A DNA stretch of 64,000 nt from Ypsolopha sequella (taxonomy: Eukaryota > Arthropoda > Insecta > Lepidoptera > Ypsolophidae). A program made the translations under genes and the position numbers. The stretch spans positions 16,758,001 through 16,822,000 of the forward strand of contig OW204000.1 of the NCBI GenBank assembly GCA_934047225.1, written 5' to 3'. Below are positions 21,254 through 33,060 of the stretch, in pieces. Position 1 is the stretch's first letter. Each line of letters opens with the position of its first letter. A model generated the notes under the pieces. The model ran no database searches. It worked only from the letters and a program-made list of their open reading frames with translations, and was not told where the DNA came from.

Positions 21254-21421
21254 ATTGGTATCGATTCGGCATAACACGAATTAACTTATTTGACAGGAAT
21301 AACCTCATTTTAAGCGTCCTGTCTTTTTCTTTCTTTATCGAAAAGACAAGGACAGAACGTTTAAATTAAGTTTAGTCCTGTCAAATAAGTTAAGATGTGC
21401 TACACCGAATCGATAGCATTA
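21254..21421. mobile_element. Family A palindromic MITE, copy 2
   Basis: Ends attggtatcgattcggc and ccgaatcgatagcatt. The arms include aacttatttgacagg and cctgtcaaataagtt. 168 bp. Confidence 0.85.
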
Positions 21422-21423
21422 TC

Positions 21424-21548
21424 TAACTTCAACATCTATCCCTATAGCTTTCAAAGGTATCGTGATTAGCTAGAAATGATGTGACATATAATTTCTAGCC
21501 AATGCACGCGTACCTTTGAAAGCGATAGGGACTGATGTTGAAGTTAGA
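21424..21548. repeat. Inverted repeat directly after a family A copy
   Basis: ctaacttcaacatctatccc pairs with the inverted gggactgatgttgaagttag, and gctttcaaaggta with tacctttgaaagc. It abuts the family A element, so it may be a nested target. Confidence 0.7.
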
Positions 21549-21789
21549 CAAATGCAACTGGTGCGTCAGTGTGGAAGTAAACATATTGTCACGACATATG
21601 TCTTCAGGGGAGGATCAGAGGTATTTTAGAGTGCCGACTGTAAGAAATAGCATGTAAGTGTGCAATAAATAATTACTGATTTCATGCATCAAATTGATGT
21701 ATTTATTTTCGAGCAGTACACTACAGGTTAGCTAAAATATCCAATGTTATTTAATATTTAACCAAAATAAAAACCATTAGAGAAAAGTA

Positions 21790-21945
21790 TTATTTTCTTC
21801 TATTTTGGGCTATCTGGAAATGCAGCGATCGTCGTAACAGTCACTTTGCAGTGCACGCTGATATGAGCGTTATTTTGATGTTGTTTTCGTCGATATTTGT
21901 ACTGACACACATCGAGTTGCTAATTTAGGACAGGGAATTACCTTC
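21790..21945. repeat. Repeat family G, copy 1
   Basis: Contains ctgacacacatcgagttgct and gcagtgcacgctgatatgag. Diverged copies occur at 22540-22690, 39440-39640 (inverted) and 56955-57145 (inverted). Confidence 0.6.
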
Positions 21946-22019
21946 AGATAACTAAGTAATTCCCATAGCTGAATCCCATAGATTAAACACTATGCTACGG
22001 GCCCTGGTATCGAAATGAG

Positions 22020-22260
22020 ATAAAAATTACTAAATTATCCCTTTAAGGCGAATGGATACGCCAACTGCAATTTGGACCAGTGGGTCTACCACGTAATTCT
22101 CATTTTCATCAACATCAACTTGAGATTGAAATTTGACGTGCGTGCAACGACGCCCGCCTAACATGCCATCTCTTTTGCACGCGTTGAATTTCGAATGCAT
22201 TTGCTTGAAGTTGATACAAATGAGAATTACGCGGTAGAGGCCCTGTATTTGAAGACCTAC
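22020..22260. repeat. Imperfect inverted repeat
   Basis: ctaccacgtaattctcattt near 22086 pairs with the inverted aaatgagaattacgcggtag near 22218, and the inner boxes catcaacttgag / cttgaagttgat also match. Confidence 0.5.
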
Positions 22261-22539
22261 TCCTCCCACATGGTTGGTCCAAAAACTTTCATAAAAATAT
22301 ATGATAGGCATTATAGAGTCAAAATAAATTTTAAGTTTCATATACTGTTTTTCTATTGTAAGTTTTGACAAAAAAAAATCGAAAGTCATCGAAAGTTTCA
22401 CATGATTAACAAAATAATTCTCTTACTCCTTCCAAACGCCTAAAGCGATTTTAATCATTATTTCACCAAATTATAGGAAATTTTTAGATCTAAAAAATTT
22501 AAGTTCAAATTTTTTTTCGTTCATGGCGTCCATGTGAAA

Positions 22540-22690
22540 ATTTCTCCTATTTTGCGCTAGCCGGAGATGCAGCCACTTTTCAATGCACGCTGAAATGAAC
22601 AATATTTCATTTTCGTTTCCGTTGATATTTGTACCGACACACATCGAGTTGCTAATTTAGCGTGGTCATACGCCTTAATTACAAAGTATA
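22540..22690. repeat. Repeat family G, copy 2
   Basis: tcctattttgcgctagccgg, caatgcacgctgaaatgaa and accgacacacatcgagttgc match copy 1. Confidence 0.6.
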
Positions 22691-22691
22691 C

Positions 22692-22818
22692 GCCTTTAGC
22701 TCTGTTCCTCGAGATTTTCTTTAGTTTGAAAAGTTTATTTGAAGTAAAAGCTCTGATTCGCCTTTAGCTCTGCCACGAAAGTTCCTCCAGATTTTCTTTG
22801 AAGTAAAAGCTCTGCAAC
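22692..22818. repeat. Two-copy tandem duplication
   Basis: The text cgcctttagctctg ... agattttcttt ... gaagtaaaagctctg occurs twice in a row with a small deletion in the second copy. Confidence 0.65.
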
Positions 22819-22840
22819 CAGAACAAGGGCAAATTCTAGT

Positions 22841-23213
22841 CAGTAAAATTAGGTCGCTACGAACAAGCAAATGGACAATAAAAAAAAAACATCTTGTTGC
22901 CCACCAGCAGATTACAATAACATGTTTGTGTCCATCTCCGGTCGTCTGCGAGTCAGCTTTATGGTCACCGTAGAATTGATTTAAATTGAGACTAAATTAA
23001 ATTGTTGACTCAATCACGTGATCACTTGATGCAGAAGATGTATTAACAATAATTGTATAACAATAATTGTATCAAAAACTGATTGCGTAAACAATTGCGC
23101 GTCATGTTCTATTTGATTATAAACCATTGACATTGAGTATGTCAATGTTATAAACCCAAAATAAAACAAGATATTTGTATGAATGTGTTTTTATGTGTCT
23201 ATATTTTTTTTGT
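22841..23213. other. Stretch without recognised features
   Basis: Contains a direct ataacaattgtat-type repeat near 23047-23070; otherwise nothing is seen. Confidence 0.4.
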
Positions 23214-23476
23214 ATACAACGTGAAATTTAAGTCATTTTGCTAACGAAAACTGGTGATAGTACTCGTCTATATGAACAACTTTTACTATGAAGCCAACCC
23301 TGAAATCGTTAAAAAAAAAATCAGCTGTTTCATACATTAGTAGGTATATAACTTTTCTATGGAACAGCTGATTTTTTTACGATTTCAGGATTGGCTCCAT
23401 AGTAAAAGTTGTTTATATGGACAAGTACTATCACCAATTTTCGTTGACAAAATGACTTAAATTTCACGTTGTATAT
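23214..23476. mobile_element. Family D palindromic MITE, copy 3
   Basis: The ends acaacgtgaaatttaagtca and tgacttaaatttcacgttgt are perfect inverted repeats. Inner aatcagctgtttcata / tatggaacagctgatt also pair. About 263 bp, and close to copy 4 at 54044-54311. Confidence 0.85.
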
Positions 23477-24124
23477 AGTATGTTTTTTTGTATATACTAC
23501 ATGCAGTAGATACTCGAGTATTTAATAAGTAAATAATAGCTTATTCTTGTGATGAAGGATGGTCGTCATGACGCGACCAACTCAGTTGTGGGCTTGTTGT
23601 GGGTGTGGCCAAATGTCATGCTGTTTCATTTCGCAATAATGTGCACGCTCCATGAAACTTGCGAGGACAATACAATCGTGCCGATTTCGTCGCTGGTGCA
23701 CAATTGAAAACTTGTTTCAGGAGAAACCACATTTTTGCAAGACTGTGGACGTTTTATTATTTTTGGTTATTATTAATCTAGATAACATTTTCGATGTTTG
23801 AACCGTATGAATTTTTTGATTTTATCTAAAACAATAAAAGCACATTCGGCTACACTTTTGGTATAAAACCGTAAAATTTTTCGTATTTTAGGGGTTTGTT
23901 GTTAAGGTATTACGCAAATTTCACGGTTTTTAGTTCGACTTAAACATAGATCTAGATAATGTTAATGTACTCAGCCTAAAATATTATAATAACATTCCAT
24001 AGGCACCCCACAATGTGGTGACACCTCTGAAGATATGATTTCTGGCATCAAGGTTCTTGGAATGGATATCTGATGCATTGTTCATAGAAGCACTTTACAC
24101 TTAGATAAGTCAGGTTAACAAATA
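23477..24124. other. Stretch without recognised features
   Basis: A less AT-rich, repeat-free segment at about 23550-23740 could be unique sequence, but no coding signature was found. Confidence 0.4.
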
Positions 24125-24360
24125 CAGGTTGACATTAATTTATGTAGCCAAATTCATACTCGAGACTCGGTAAGCGCTCAGTATGAAGGTTCAATGACCC
24201 TTCCTGTGAAGTTCGTAAATTATTTTTTTCGTGTTCCCTACAAACGTAGCACAACCCCGAGTCCATTACAATGAGAGGTTAACATTTTATCGATCCGTGA
24301 TACTGATCATTTACCAAAGCTCCAGTATGAATTTGGCTGCATAAATTAATGTCACCTTAT
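24125..24360. mobile_element. Family E element, compact copy
   Basis: Ends aggttgacattaatttatg and cataaattaatgtcacct are inverted, followed inward by ccaaattcatac / gtatgaatttgg. 236 bp; best reference copy for the family in this window. Confidence 0.75.
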
Positions 24361-24429
24361 ATAAGTTTAGTCACAATACGAAACTTCCATGCAGACATAT
24401 TTATAGAAACAAAAATTTCTTCAGAGCAA

Positions 24430-24720
24430 AATCCACATGCATCCCCGTGACGAATTCTCGACGCCTACGTTTAACACGTTATGTGCGCTGAAATCGCGAT
24501 CGTGCCAAAACGGCGGGTACGTCACTCGTTTGACAGAAATAACTGGCCGAGATGTAAAGGGCAGGTCCCGTGATGGTCGCTGGCAGTCGCCCAGCCGACG
24601 CTGCATCGAACCAGGGTGTACAGATCACAACCAGTACCTCGTCACGTCACTCGAAACAAAACATAAACAAAGAATAGACATTCGTGGGGCTCGTTACCTT
24701 ACGTATGTTACGTGAACATT
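24430..24720. other. Unassigned GC-richer segment with a 92-codon ORF
   Basis: It is less AT-rich than its flanks and open for 92 codons on the plus strand (24437-24715), with no recognised domain. It could be a non-coding exon, a regulatory block or an eroded element. Confidence 0.25.
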
Positions 24721-24779
24721 CGTTCATGCGCTAAGATTACGTCGCCCTATTAAAAAAAAACCGGTCTATAGTGCGACTC

Positions 24780-25425
24780 AGACTAGCTTACCTAGGGTAC
24801 CGTAATTCCATAGTTTTGGGGATTTTGCTATTTTTTTTTCATGCATTTCTCAATTGCTATATTTTTCCTGTAATTTTTACGTAAGTATATATTACCATGA
24901 TTTTTTTCATATTTTTCGGTCCACCAGTTTTCGAGATACCTGGGGGACATACATTAATTTTGTAGTTTTTGGGGAATTTTAGAAATAGATGCATGTAAAT
25001 ATAGCCGAGCTATATATTTTTACAATACTTCCAAATTGTATTTTTATAAAAAAAAAACCTCTTTACTCTTTTTTATATTTTTCGTTTGTGTTCAATTTTT
25101 TTTTAATTCGCTGTTGTTTTACAATCGATTTTTTTTTTCATATTTTACGGTTTATCAGTTTTGGAGATAAGGATACATTTTTTGTGGTTTTTCAAATATT
25201 TCTCGAAATCAGTGCCAGTAAATATAAATAAGGTATATATTTTACAATCAGTTCTTTAATATCTTTAATTAGATACCTATGTTGTATTTTTATACATATA
25301 TCTGTATATTTAATGGTGCTAAATTCATGAGGCTGTGACATACGGACGGACGGATAACGACACCGAAGTCGCACCATAAAGGTTCCTTTTGTACCTTTTA
25401 GGTTACTACGGAACCCTAAAAAGGA
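24780..25425. repeat. 'ggttccgt' / (GGAC)n interspersed repeat
   Basis: It starts near gggtaccgtaattccatag and ends with acggacggacggata and ctacggaaccctaaaaag. Same family as 341-890. Confidence 0.6.
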
Positions 25426-25697
25426 GATGAAGTGACAATTTGAGAGCGATTTCATAAAAAATACTCAAAACGGTAAAATGGTGTAATCAGTCTGTCTGAC
25501 CACTTAAAATAATATAAAAATATTTATTCTTATTTTAAACCACTCTTGTTTTTTGTTATTGGTAGCATAGCCGAGTTTTAGTTCTTAGCTGAATTACTGT
25601 TGCAATCCTAATAAAACTCTGATATTATTCAATCAAGAAATCAAAAGTAGTTCACTCCTTCAATAAACTCCACTTGACATTCCAAAATAAACAAGCT

Positions 25698-25915
25698 AAG
25701 AAGCCAATTCTGAAGGCTTTTTTTAGTGCTGTCAAAACTAAAGTTCAAACTTGTCAAAACTAAAATTAAACTTTAGTTTTAGTGCTGTCAAAACTACATT
25801 TTCTTCATTGCAAAATAGTCCTTAACACTAAAGAACAGAAGCTAAATTACTTCGGAATAATTTAAGTTTTGACAGCGCTAGAACTAAAATAATTGCCTTC
25901 AGAATAGGCTTTAGT
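25698..25915. mobile_element. Imperfect palindromic MITE
   Basis: Left aagccaattctgaaggc and right gccttcagaataggctt are inverted. tttagtgctgtcaaaac and gttttgacagcgcta pair inside. The left arm carries an extra tandem copy of the agtgctgtcaaaacta box. Confidence 0.65.
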
Positions 25916-26128
25916 TAGTAGGTACTTAAATTTAACATAACCTAGCAATGTTTAAGCTCGAATTTTTTAAATCTCAGAACGCTCATTTTTGGACACCACC
26001 TGGACAACTAAGGGTTAAATTTTTCACAAAATATCCTGCATTCTCGTGCTAGGTGTACAAAAAGAGTTGACTATTACACCGCGTTGTTATTATTTTACTT
26101 GGTGACACCACCATAAAGATACTGTGTG

Positions 26129-26495
26129 TTAAGGCGCTTTATTCTGCGAAAGAGCTGCCACTTCAGAAAGAAAAACATTATTTACTTACTAGAATAATTA
26201 TTCAAAAACTGTTCAAGTAAATGCGTAGATATAGCAATGAACTATTCTTAAATAGCATAGTTTTCATAGACAACGTCTTTGATGAGCTAAAATTTTAACT
26301 TTTGCTAAAAACGGCCGCTTTTGGCATAAGTTAAAATTAAATCAAAGACGTTGTCTATGAAAACTATGCTATTTAAAAATAGTTCATTGCTATATCTACG
26401 CATTTACTTGAGCAGATTTTCAATAATTATTCTAGTAAGTAAATAATGTTTTTCTTTCTGAAGTGGCAGCACTTCTGCAGCATATAGCACCTTAA
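26129..26495. mobile_element. TTAA-flanked long palindromic MITE
   Basis: TTAAGGCGCTTTATTCTGC and GCAGCATATAGCACCTTAA bound arms that pair almost perfectly for about 160 bases, for example tgctatatctacgcatttac against gtaaatgcgtagatatagca. The loop holds aaaacggccgcttttg. 367 bp. Confidence 0.85.
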
Positions 26496-27187
26496 ATGGA
26501 CTGTGTAGGTGTAGCCTTTCCTAAAATACATAGTCATGTTGATAGTACAATCATTAACGAGCACTTTGTCATTGAAATTGTATTGAAACTCGGTTTACTT
26601 GGGAGGGATTCGTCTGATGTAAACATTGCAATCTTAAGTCTTTCACGGATCAAAAGTAGGTAAACGATCAAGGTGAAAGTAAGTAAATATGATAATAATA
26701 ATAAATACGTAACTAATCGTAGGTGTATATAATGTATAATATATTTACAATAATAATAATGCACGTAATCTATAATGTAATGTGTGTTATGTAAGTATAC
26801 TAAGAAATCATAACAAATTGGGCGCGATAACTTTCTTTTTGAGAAAAATAAAGATGTGGGCGTAATGTTTAATTGTAAGTACGAATTAAACTTTATAATA
26901 AGATTAATACCTACCTAAATAATATATGTTTGAGTTTTATTACAATAAGGTACAACATCAAAAACGGTTTTATAAGTACCAACATTATTTGTCCAATGTT
27001 TTATTATTACACTATAACACCGCGATTCTGCGCTGTGATTGACCCAATTTATTATAACACCGCTAGATAACCATCAGTAGCAACCAACAACAGTTTATAA
27101 TGAAGACCAACGACTCAATAATGTGCCTCTATCTAAACAACTGACGAAGTAAAAATTATATTTAAGGGTAAGGCGTAGGCTAGAAAA
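26496..27187. other. Stretch without recognised features
   Basis: It contains a direct ataacaccgc repeat at 27016 and 27055. Otherwise nothing. Confidence 0.4.
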
Positions 27188-27430
27188 AAATGTTACTGCC
27201 CGTCCAACACGGCAAAGACTTTATTTGCGCTTATTGGTAGGCTCATTGGCCTAAATGTCTTAAAATAATACCAATAATCACGCAGCGAAACATCAGCTTG
27301 GAGGGTTTTTATTTTTAGCTTATACTGAAATATTTTACATGCAAAAATAAATAGGATTAGAGTAGATTAACTTCACATACCTACTTTATGAAATCTATGA
27401 ATCTATCCCGTAACCGCATTCTTGTAAGGA
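27188..27430. mobile_element. Internal fragment of the hAT element
   Basis: It aligns with 10470-10740, sharing ggcaaagac..ttatttgc, gtaataatca-like, gcttatactgaaatatttt and cgtaaccgcatt-type boxes. Both terminal inverted repeats are missing, so this is an older, broken copy. Confidence 0.6.
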
Positions 27431-27439
27431 ACACTAAAC

Positions 27440-27925
27440 GAAAAAAATTCCCATTGCTTAATTTCCAAGACTTTTTTTTTTTTTTTCAGGTAATACATGC
27501 CATTTTAGGACATAGTTTTCATTTTTTTGGTGTATAAATTAACCGTTATTATTCATGTTTTTTTTAAGAATTGTCTGATATGACGTTACTTGAGAATTTT
27601 AGACATTATTCTAATTGTGATGTGTGATTGCTTATAACAAAAAGTGGTCTGTCTTTGTCTGTCTACTCATCTGTCATCCATCTGTCAAACCAGTCAGAAG
27701 GAAATTATTATACAAAGGACACATTTCTAAACAGCCATTTCTCAAGTGACGTCACACGAAGGCAAATGGAAGTTGCAGCTTTTTCTAAAAAATATTAATT
27801 ATCATGAAGATTTTTGACCACAAGTTCTAAAATACGGCGTATTAAGCCTAAAGAAGAAATGGTTTTCGAATTAATACACCTTAACATAATTAACATAATT
27901 TAATTCAAGCGAATTGCTTGAAACG
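27440..27925. mobile_element. Family C element, copy 2
   Basis: Same landmarks as copy 1 (aggacatagttttcat, ctactcatctgtcatccat, ctcaagtgacgtca). It has a deletion of about 60 bp just after the tgacgtcaca box relative to copy 1. Confidence 0.7.
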
Positions 27926-28216
27926 GGTCATCGAAAGTTGTTAATGTTAGGCTCAGTTCCAGCCTTTAGAGTATTTAGACGTCATCTCAAAACTCGGCAA
28001 GTCTGCGATAACTCCGGTCGTCGAACCAATAGATAGATAAGCCTGCCTTGGTAATAAACCAACAACTGTTGATATTGTTTTATAAACCTGTCTTGGTTAT
28101 AAACTAATAACTACTCATATTATTTTATAATCATCTTTTGCCCGCAACTTGGCCTCCGCTGAATAATCTATAAAATAATAAAGTAGTATAAAAGTAGTGT
28201 CTGTCTGTTCATTGAA

Positions 28217-28378
28217 TAATAACACCGATTCGGCGCAACACACCTTGACTTAGTTGACAGGACTAAACTTAATTTAAGTGTTCTGTCCTTTTCTTTCTGT
28301 ATCGAAAAGACAAAGACGGGACGCTCAAAATAAGGTTAGTGTCTTGTCAGTTGTGTTGCGCCGAATCGACACCATTAT
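28217..28378. mobile_element. Family A palindromic MITE, copy 3
   Basis: Ends ataacaccgattcggcgc and gcgccgaatcgacaccat. 162 bp. Confidence 0.85.
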
Positions 28379-28409
28379 CTTGTATTTATTCGTCTATGAT
28401 ATACCTATA

Positions 28410-28842
28410 TTAAGGCGATATGCGAAAAAAATACGGGTTTTTCTTTTCTGTGTATTTCATGAAATACACGGAAAATTTTAATCAATTTCTGGTATATGCA
28501 TTATGACTATATAATCTAGGGTTTTGAAATTGGAAAACATATTTGGATAAATTTTGCTCGAAAGAAAAATTTTTTGAAATGGGGTACTCAAACACACATT
28601 TCTCCTCGTTTGACGAATAGGAACTATTAAGAACCATATACAGAACTCAAAAATATTTTATTAGGTGTATTTCAACAATATCTAGAGATTTGATATTTGA
28701 AATTTTGCTAGCTATTTTAGTTTTTTTAGTAAAAATATAAAACCAACTTTTTTCCCTTTTGCCCTGAATCCGCCCCTCTCGCACTGCGCGATTTTTCGCT
28801 TGGAGTGACAGTGACAAAAATAAAATTCGCATAGCCTCTTAA
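28410..28842. mobile_element. Family B MITE, copy 3
   Basis: TTAA-flanked and in opposite orientation to copy 2 (TTAAGGCGATATGCG ... CGCATAGCCTCTTAA). Confidence 0.85.
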
Positions 28843-29074
28843 CACATTTTAAATAAAATGGGTTATTCGTATTGTCCAAAATACAATTTTTAGAATTGTT
28901 TTATGTGAGTCTGTTCCGTATTATTCGAGATCCACTCAACTTACATATTTGGATGCGATTTTCTTTACTATCATCTTAGTGACCCTAGTCAACATATCTA
29001 GGCTATAAGGGGGGTGTTGATAAAATAAACGCCAAGTCAAAAACTGTCAAAGACACTTCCGCGTGAGAGAAGCG

Positions 29075-29138
29075 GGCAAAAGATAAAAACAGGACGTTTA
29101 TGAAATAAAATAAGTCGTGTTACGCCGAATCGACACAA
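29075..29138. mobile_element. Family A fragment, copy 4 (right end only)
   Basis: Ends taagtcgtgttacgccgaat cgacac. The left arm is degenerate or missing. Confidence 0.5.
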
Positions 29139-29139
29139 A

Positions 29140-30039
29140 TGTGAAATTGTCATTTGAAATTGTGCATCTGACCTTATCGGACCCTTAAACAGTTGTGAAA
29201 TTGTGTAAGAAACGCACGACGTAAAACGTATTAAATAAATGTAATTAAAGGCATTACGCGACAATAGTTTATTGTCAAATGGGCTTTTCTAGCAAAGTTG
29301 TGTTATTTTTTGCATTAAATATCCCGTCCCTAATATTAAGTATTTAAGTACGTACACGTATTTATTTATTTACGTTTATTTTAATTTTTGTATGTGTTTT
29401 TATTTTTTATGTTAAATATAAAATATATATTAGGTTATTATGTTAATTAATATAACATTTTGGTTAAAATTAACACGTTGCTTTTTTGTGAGCATTAACG
29501 CTACCCTTTTTATCGGTAGCATCTTTTTCCTTCCATCCAAAGGTTGCCTGGAAGATATTGCTATTAGCAATAAGTGCCGCCTTTGTACACAATGTCTGTC
29601 TTTTATGTGAAAATGTGTTGTAAATTATGTTTGTAAAGGTACAAAAAGCGTAATAAATAAATAAATAAAATACTTTGTAAATGATCCTGCACAGCAACTC
29701 AAAAGCGTGTTCATTAAACCTTAAAGTTGTCTTGATAAATACCACTTATTTGCCGACACTCTCTGTAAGTTAATGTTGTTTACAAATAAATATTTATTTT
29801 TAAACCACTTAAAGATTTCTTTGAGACCTGGAACCCATTAACTTTGGACTCGTATATTTCGTCCTGAATATGAATTACCGTTAATGAGTTGTGTAAACAG
29901 TATCTTTTCCTCAAATTTTAATAACTAAAACTCATTAGTCCGGTTTGGCGGGAGATTGGTGAAATCTTTTAGACTGGACTCGGAGGTGATGTGGTGGCAG
30001 TGGACTTTGGAGGACGCAGTCTTACCTACTTCGATCAAC
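29140..30039. other. Stretch without a recognised gene
   Basis: The segment near 29281 (gggcttttctagcaaagtt) is repeated at about 4688 and, inverted, at about 8910. The rest shows nothing recognisable. Confidence 0.4.
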
Positions 30040-30360
30040 AATGGTGTCGATTCGGCGCAACACGACTGAACTATTTGACAGGACTAAACTTAATTTAAGC
30101 GCTTATCTTTTTCATTCTGTATCGAAAAGACAAAGTCAGGAGTTCAGGAAGCTTAAAATAAGACACAGTGGATAAACTGAAAATTGAATGAAAATATTAT
30201 TATAAAAGAGATAAAACTATGTGTATATAAAGTGCTCACAAAGTGAAAATAATAAAAACGATTGGCTCAAAAGAACATGCATCCAGAGCCGTAAAACTAT
30301 TTAAAAAAAAGTTAGTCTTGTCAAATAAGTTAAGTCGTGTTACGCCGAATCGACAACATT
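30040..30360. mobile_element. Family A MITE, copy 5, carrying an insertion
   Basis: Ends atggtgtcgattcggcgc and acgccgaatcgacaacat. It is 321 bp instead of about 165; the extra sequence lies in the middle (about 30162-30310), between the left arm plus loop and the right arm. Confidence 0.8.
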
Positions 30361-30474
30361 AAACAACCTATGTCAAAAGGGACGATTTATTTATTTTTTG
30401 ATTCCTGTAATACATTTATGCAATATATACCTATATATAATATAATTATTTAACTACGGTTTTAAATACATATT

Positions 30475-31560
30475 TTTTGGGTTCCGTATTCTAGACATCA
30501 TGGAAAATGGAACCCTTGTTATCCGTCTGTCCGTCTGTCAAGGGCTCCTATTAATGTCACTCTGCTATCTATTTGTGTCTTTCCGTCCATATGTCACGGG
30601 TCTCTAGCTCGTAGACGGAATGAGATACAGACTTGTGAATATTAAAATTGTTGTGTAGAATGTTGACCCAACATTGATAAATTGAGTCAAATAATTTTTC
30701 TGGGTCTACCATACACGAAAAAGGAACCAAAAAAAAATATGGGCTTTTCTCTTATTTAGGCATATCTGGGCATGACATATTGAGTAGAGTACAAACAAAT
30801 ATTTTGAATTTTTTTGTCTTCAGAAATAAAGACCCTGCCCTTGGTCACTTATTATATCACTCACGTCCGTCCATATGTCATTGGTCTCTAGCTCGTAGAC
30901 GGAATAAATCTGAAATTTGGTTATTTTGTGAAGAATGTTTACCCAAAACCGAACATTGAATTAGAACAATTATATATCCTTTTGGGGGAGTCCAAAACAT
31001 GAAAAAGGAAAGAAAAGCATTTTTCTTTTACCCCTGGCTTACGGGGTGTTATTGTCAAGAACTCATTGAGTAGAGTACAATTTTTTTTTCTTTTTTATCT
31101 TCAAATATAAAGAAAAACTTCATCTAAAAAACTAACATTGTTTGGAATTTGGAACTTCTGTATATTGTGTACAATACTGCACAGAATCTTTTCCGGAAAA
31201 GCAACGAGAAGGTCAAGTTTGACAATAAAAGAAGACGAAAAAATTAAAAATAAATACCACTTTGAAAAAAATAAGTATTTATGAAAACTTTTACTCTTAA
31301 TAATTCCTTTTTTAAAGTGATATTTAAACTTTTTCATATTTTATTTATTAACTTTCTAATTGGTTTTTCAGCAAAAAGTTATGTGCACGCCACAGCCATA
31401 CTGTAATGTATTGTAGCCACAAATACTGGAAACGCCGATTCATAATTTTGTAAGCAGAGTTCAAAACAAACAATTTTCTTTTCCAAGTATTCTTTCTATT
31501 TTACGGAACCCTAATAGAGCGAGGCCCGACTCACACATGGCCAATTTTTCTTAGGTACGG
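30475..31560. repeat. 'ggttccgt' interspersed repeats, two overlapping copies
   Basis: gggttccgtattctagacat opens the block. The text ccgtccatatgtca..ggtctctagctcgtagacgga occurs twice (about 30585 and 30868), showing an internal duplication. It closes with ttacggaaccctaatagagcg and ggcccgactcacacatggcc. Confidence 0.6.
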
Positions 31561-31884
31561 CTTGAGGAGTTTATAGGCCTCATTCATATCTACTGCTGTA
31601 AAATATTCAAGTTTCTAGTTTATCGCTATCAAAAGATACGGCATTTCAAAGCGTATTTTCACCTAAACATACCAGTTTCTGACTGATTATCAAAACCTAC
31701 ACAAATACAGTATTTCCCGATCTTGTGGAGGTTTTTTGGCCCAAGTGAAGGAATCAGTTGTAAAATTATTAATTACCAAATTCAAAATCATTAATTTTCA
31801 GTCTCTATTACTTATACTTGACTAGATTTACTTCTTTCTGTACGTAATGAATTAATGATAGTTGACTAACTTGATTAATATAAC

Positions 31885-31935
31885 GGTATGGAACCCTTAT
31901 GGCACGAGTCCAACTCGTACTTGACCGGTTTTGTT
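31885..31935. repeat. End fragment of the same repeat family
   Basis: tggaacccttatggcacgag tccaactcgtacttgacc is the inverted head of the 341-890 family. Confidence 0.5.
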
Positions 31936-32480
31936 ATTACCAAAAATCGTTTGGTATCGATTCATTGTAACTGGGATTCAATTTAAAAAAGCTTTTCCAG
32001 CGACAACTGGCAATTTATTTGATAAAGAAACCTGAGTGTACATTTTAAGTATTTACATTTTAACCATTTTTAAAGTAGTTAATTCATTTTATTTTATTAT
32101 CAGAACGTAAGACGTTCTCAAATCATCGTTAATAACCATTAATTTACTAAATATGATTGAAAAGTTTACATTTAGATAAGGCATTTCATTAATTCTAATT
32201 ATATACATGTATTGTGTATATGTATCTAATACTTAGATAAAAATAAGTGATAAAATTGAAAAACACGAAAAAGTTTCCACTGGAACCATAAATATCTTGT
32301 TTATCATCAAATTGCACTATTATTTTCATTTTGATGCTTGTTCAAAAACTTCTGAAAATAACGCATCAAAACAAACTGAACAAAATACGCTGGGTACAAT
32401 ATGTGGATTATATATTATGTTATTTATGTAACGATTACGATAGTGGGGTCATAATGACATTCATTCGGCTTTCAGGAATA
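31936..32480. other. Stretch without recognised features
   Basis: AT-rich with no feature seen. Confidence 0.4.
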
Positions 32481-32485
32481 TCCAA

Positions 32486-32530
32486 ATAGTGCGCACGCGC
32501 AGCGTCGGCGGCGCGCGGCGCGTCCTGAAT
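32486..32530. other. GC-rich island
   Basis: About 45 bases of almost pure G/C (gcgcacgcgcagcgtcggcg and onward) in AT-rich DNA, bounded by aatatcc boxes on both sides. It could be a regulatory site or a first-exon promoter; no coding evidence. Confidence 0.4.
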
Positions 32531-32642
32531 ATCCGTTTTTAAATAACGAAACGGACACGTGTTTGGCGTGTAAATGTGTCCTCCTTTCTACAGAAGATGA
32601 GCGTCAAGTCATAATAGTGGCGTCGCATGCAATTCGGTTGTT

Positions 32643-33060
32643 TTAGGGTTCCGTACCCGAAGGGCAAAACGGAACCCTATTAATGTCACTCTGCTGTCCG
32701 TCTGTCTGTATGTCTGTCCGTCCGTAATTCACTCTTAGACGGAATATGATAGAGACCTGATTTTTTTATGTAGAATGTTGACCCAAAACCGAATGTTGAA
32801 TGAAAAATTTGATTGAAATATTTTTTAAGTCATACACAAAAAAGATTTTTTTTTCTTACCTTATGCGGGGTGTCATTGTCATTGAATAGAGTATAAATAT
32901 TAAATATACTATAATTAACTATGAAATTGCCGAAATTTTCTTAAGATCAGAATTCCTGTGAAACAATAGCTATTTTCATTATTTGTTTTTGTTTAAAGAT
33001 TGCTTTCCAGGTTTTATAGTTAGCTACGTATTAAATTTTGTTTTTATTTTCAGTTTGATT
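32643..33060. repeat. 'ggttccgtaccc' / (TCCG)n interspersed repeat
   Basis: ggttccgtacccgaagggca, then ctgtccgtctgtctgtatgt. Same family as 341-890. Confidence 0.6.

Noticed and set aside
22030..22401. 123-codon minus-strand ORF
   Set aside because: It covers an inverted repeat and low-complexity AT sequence; no protein family motif.
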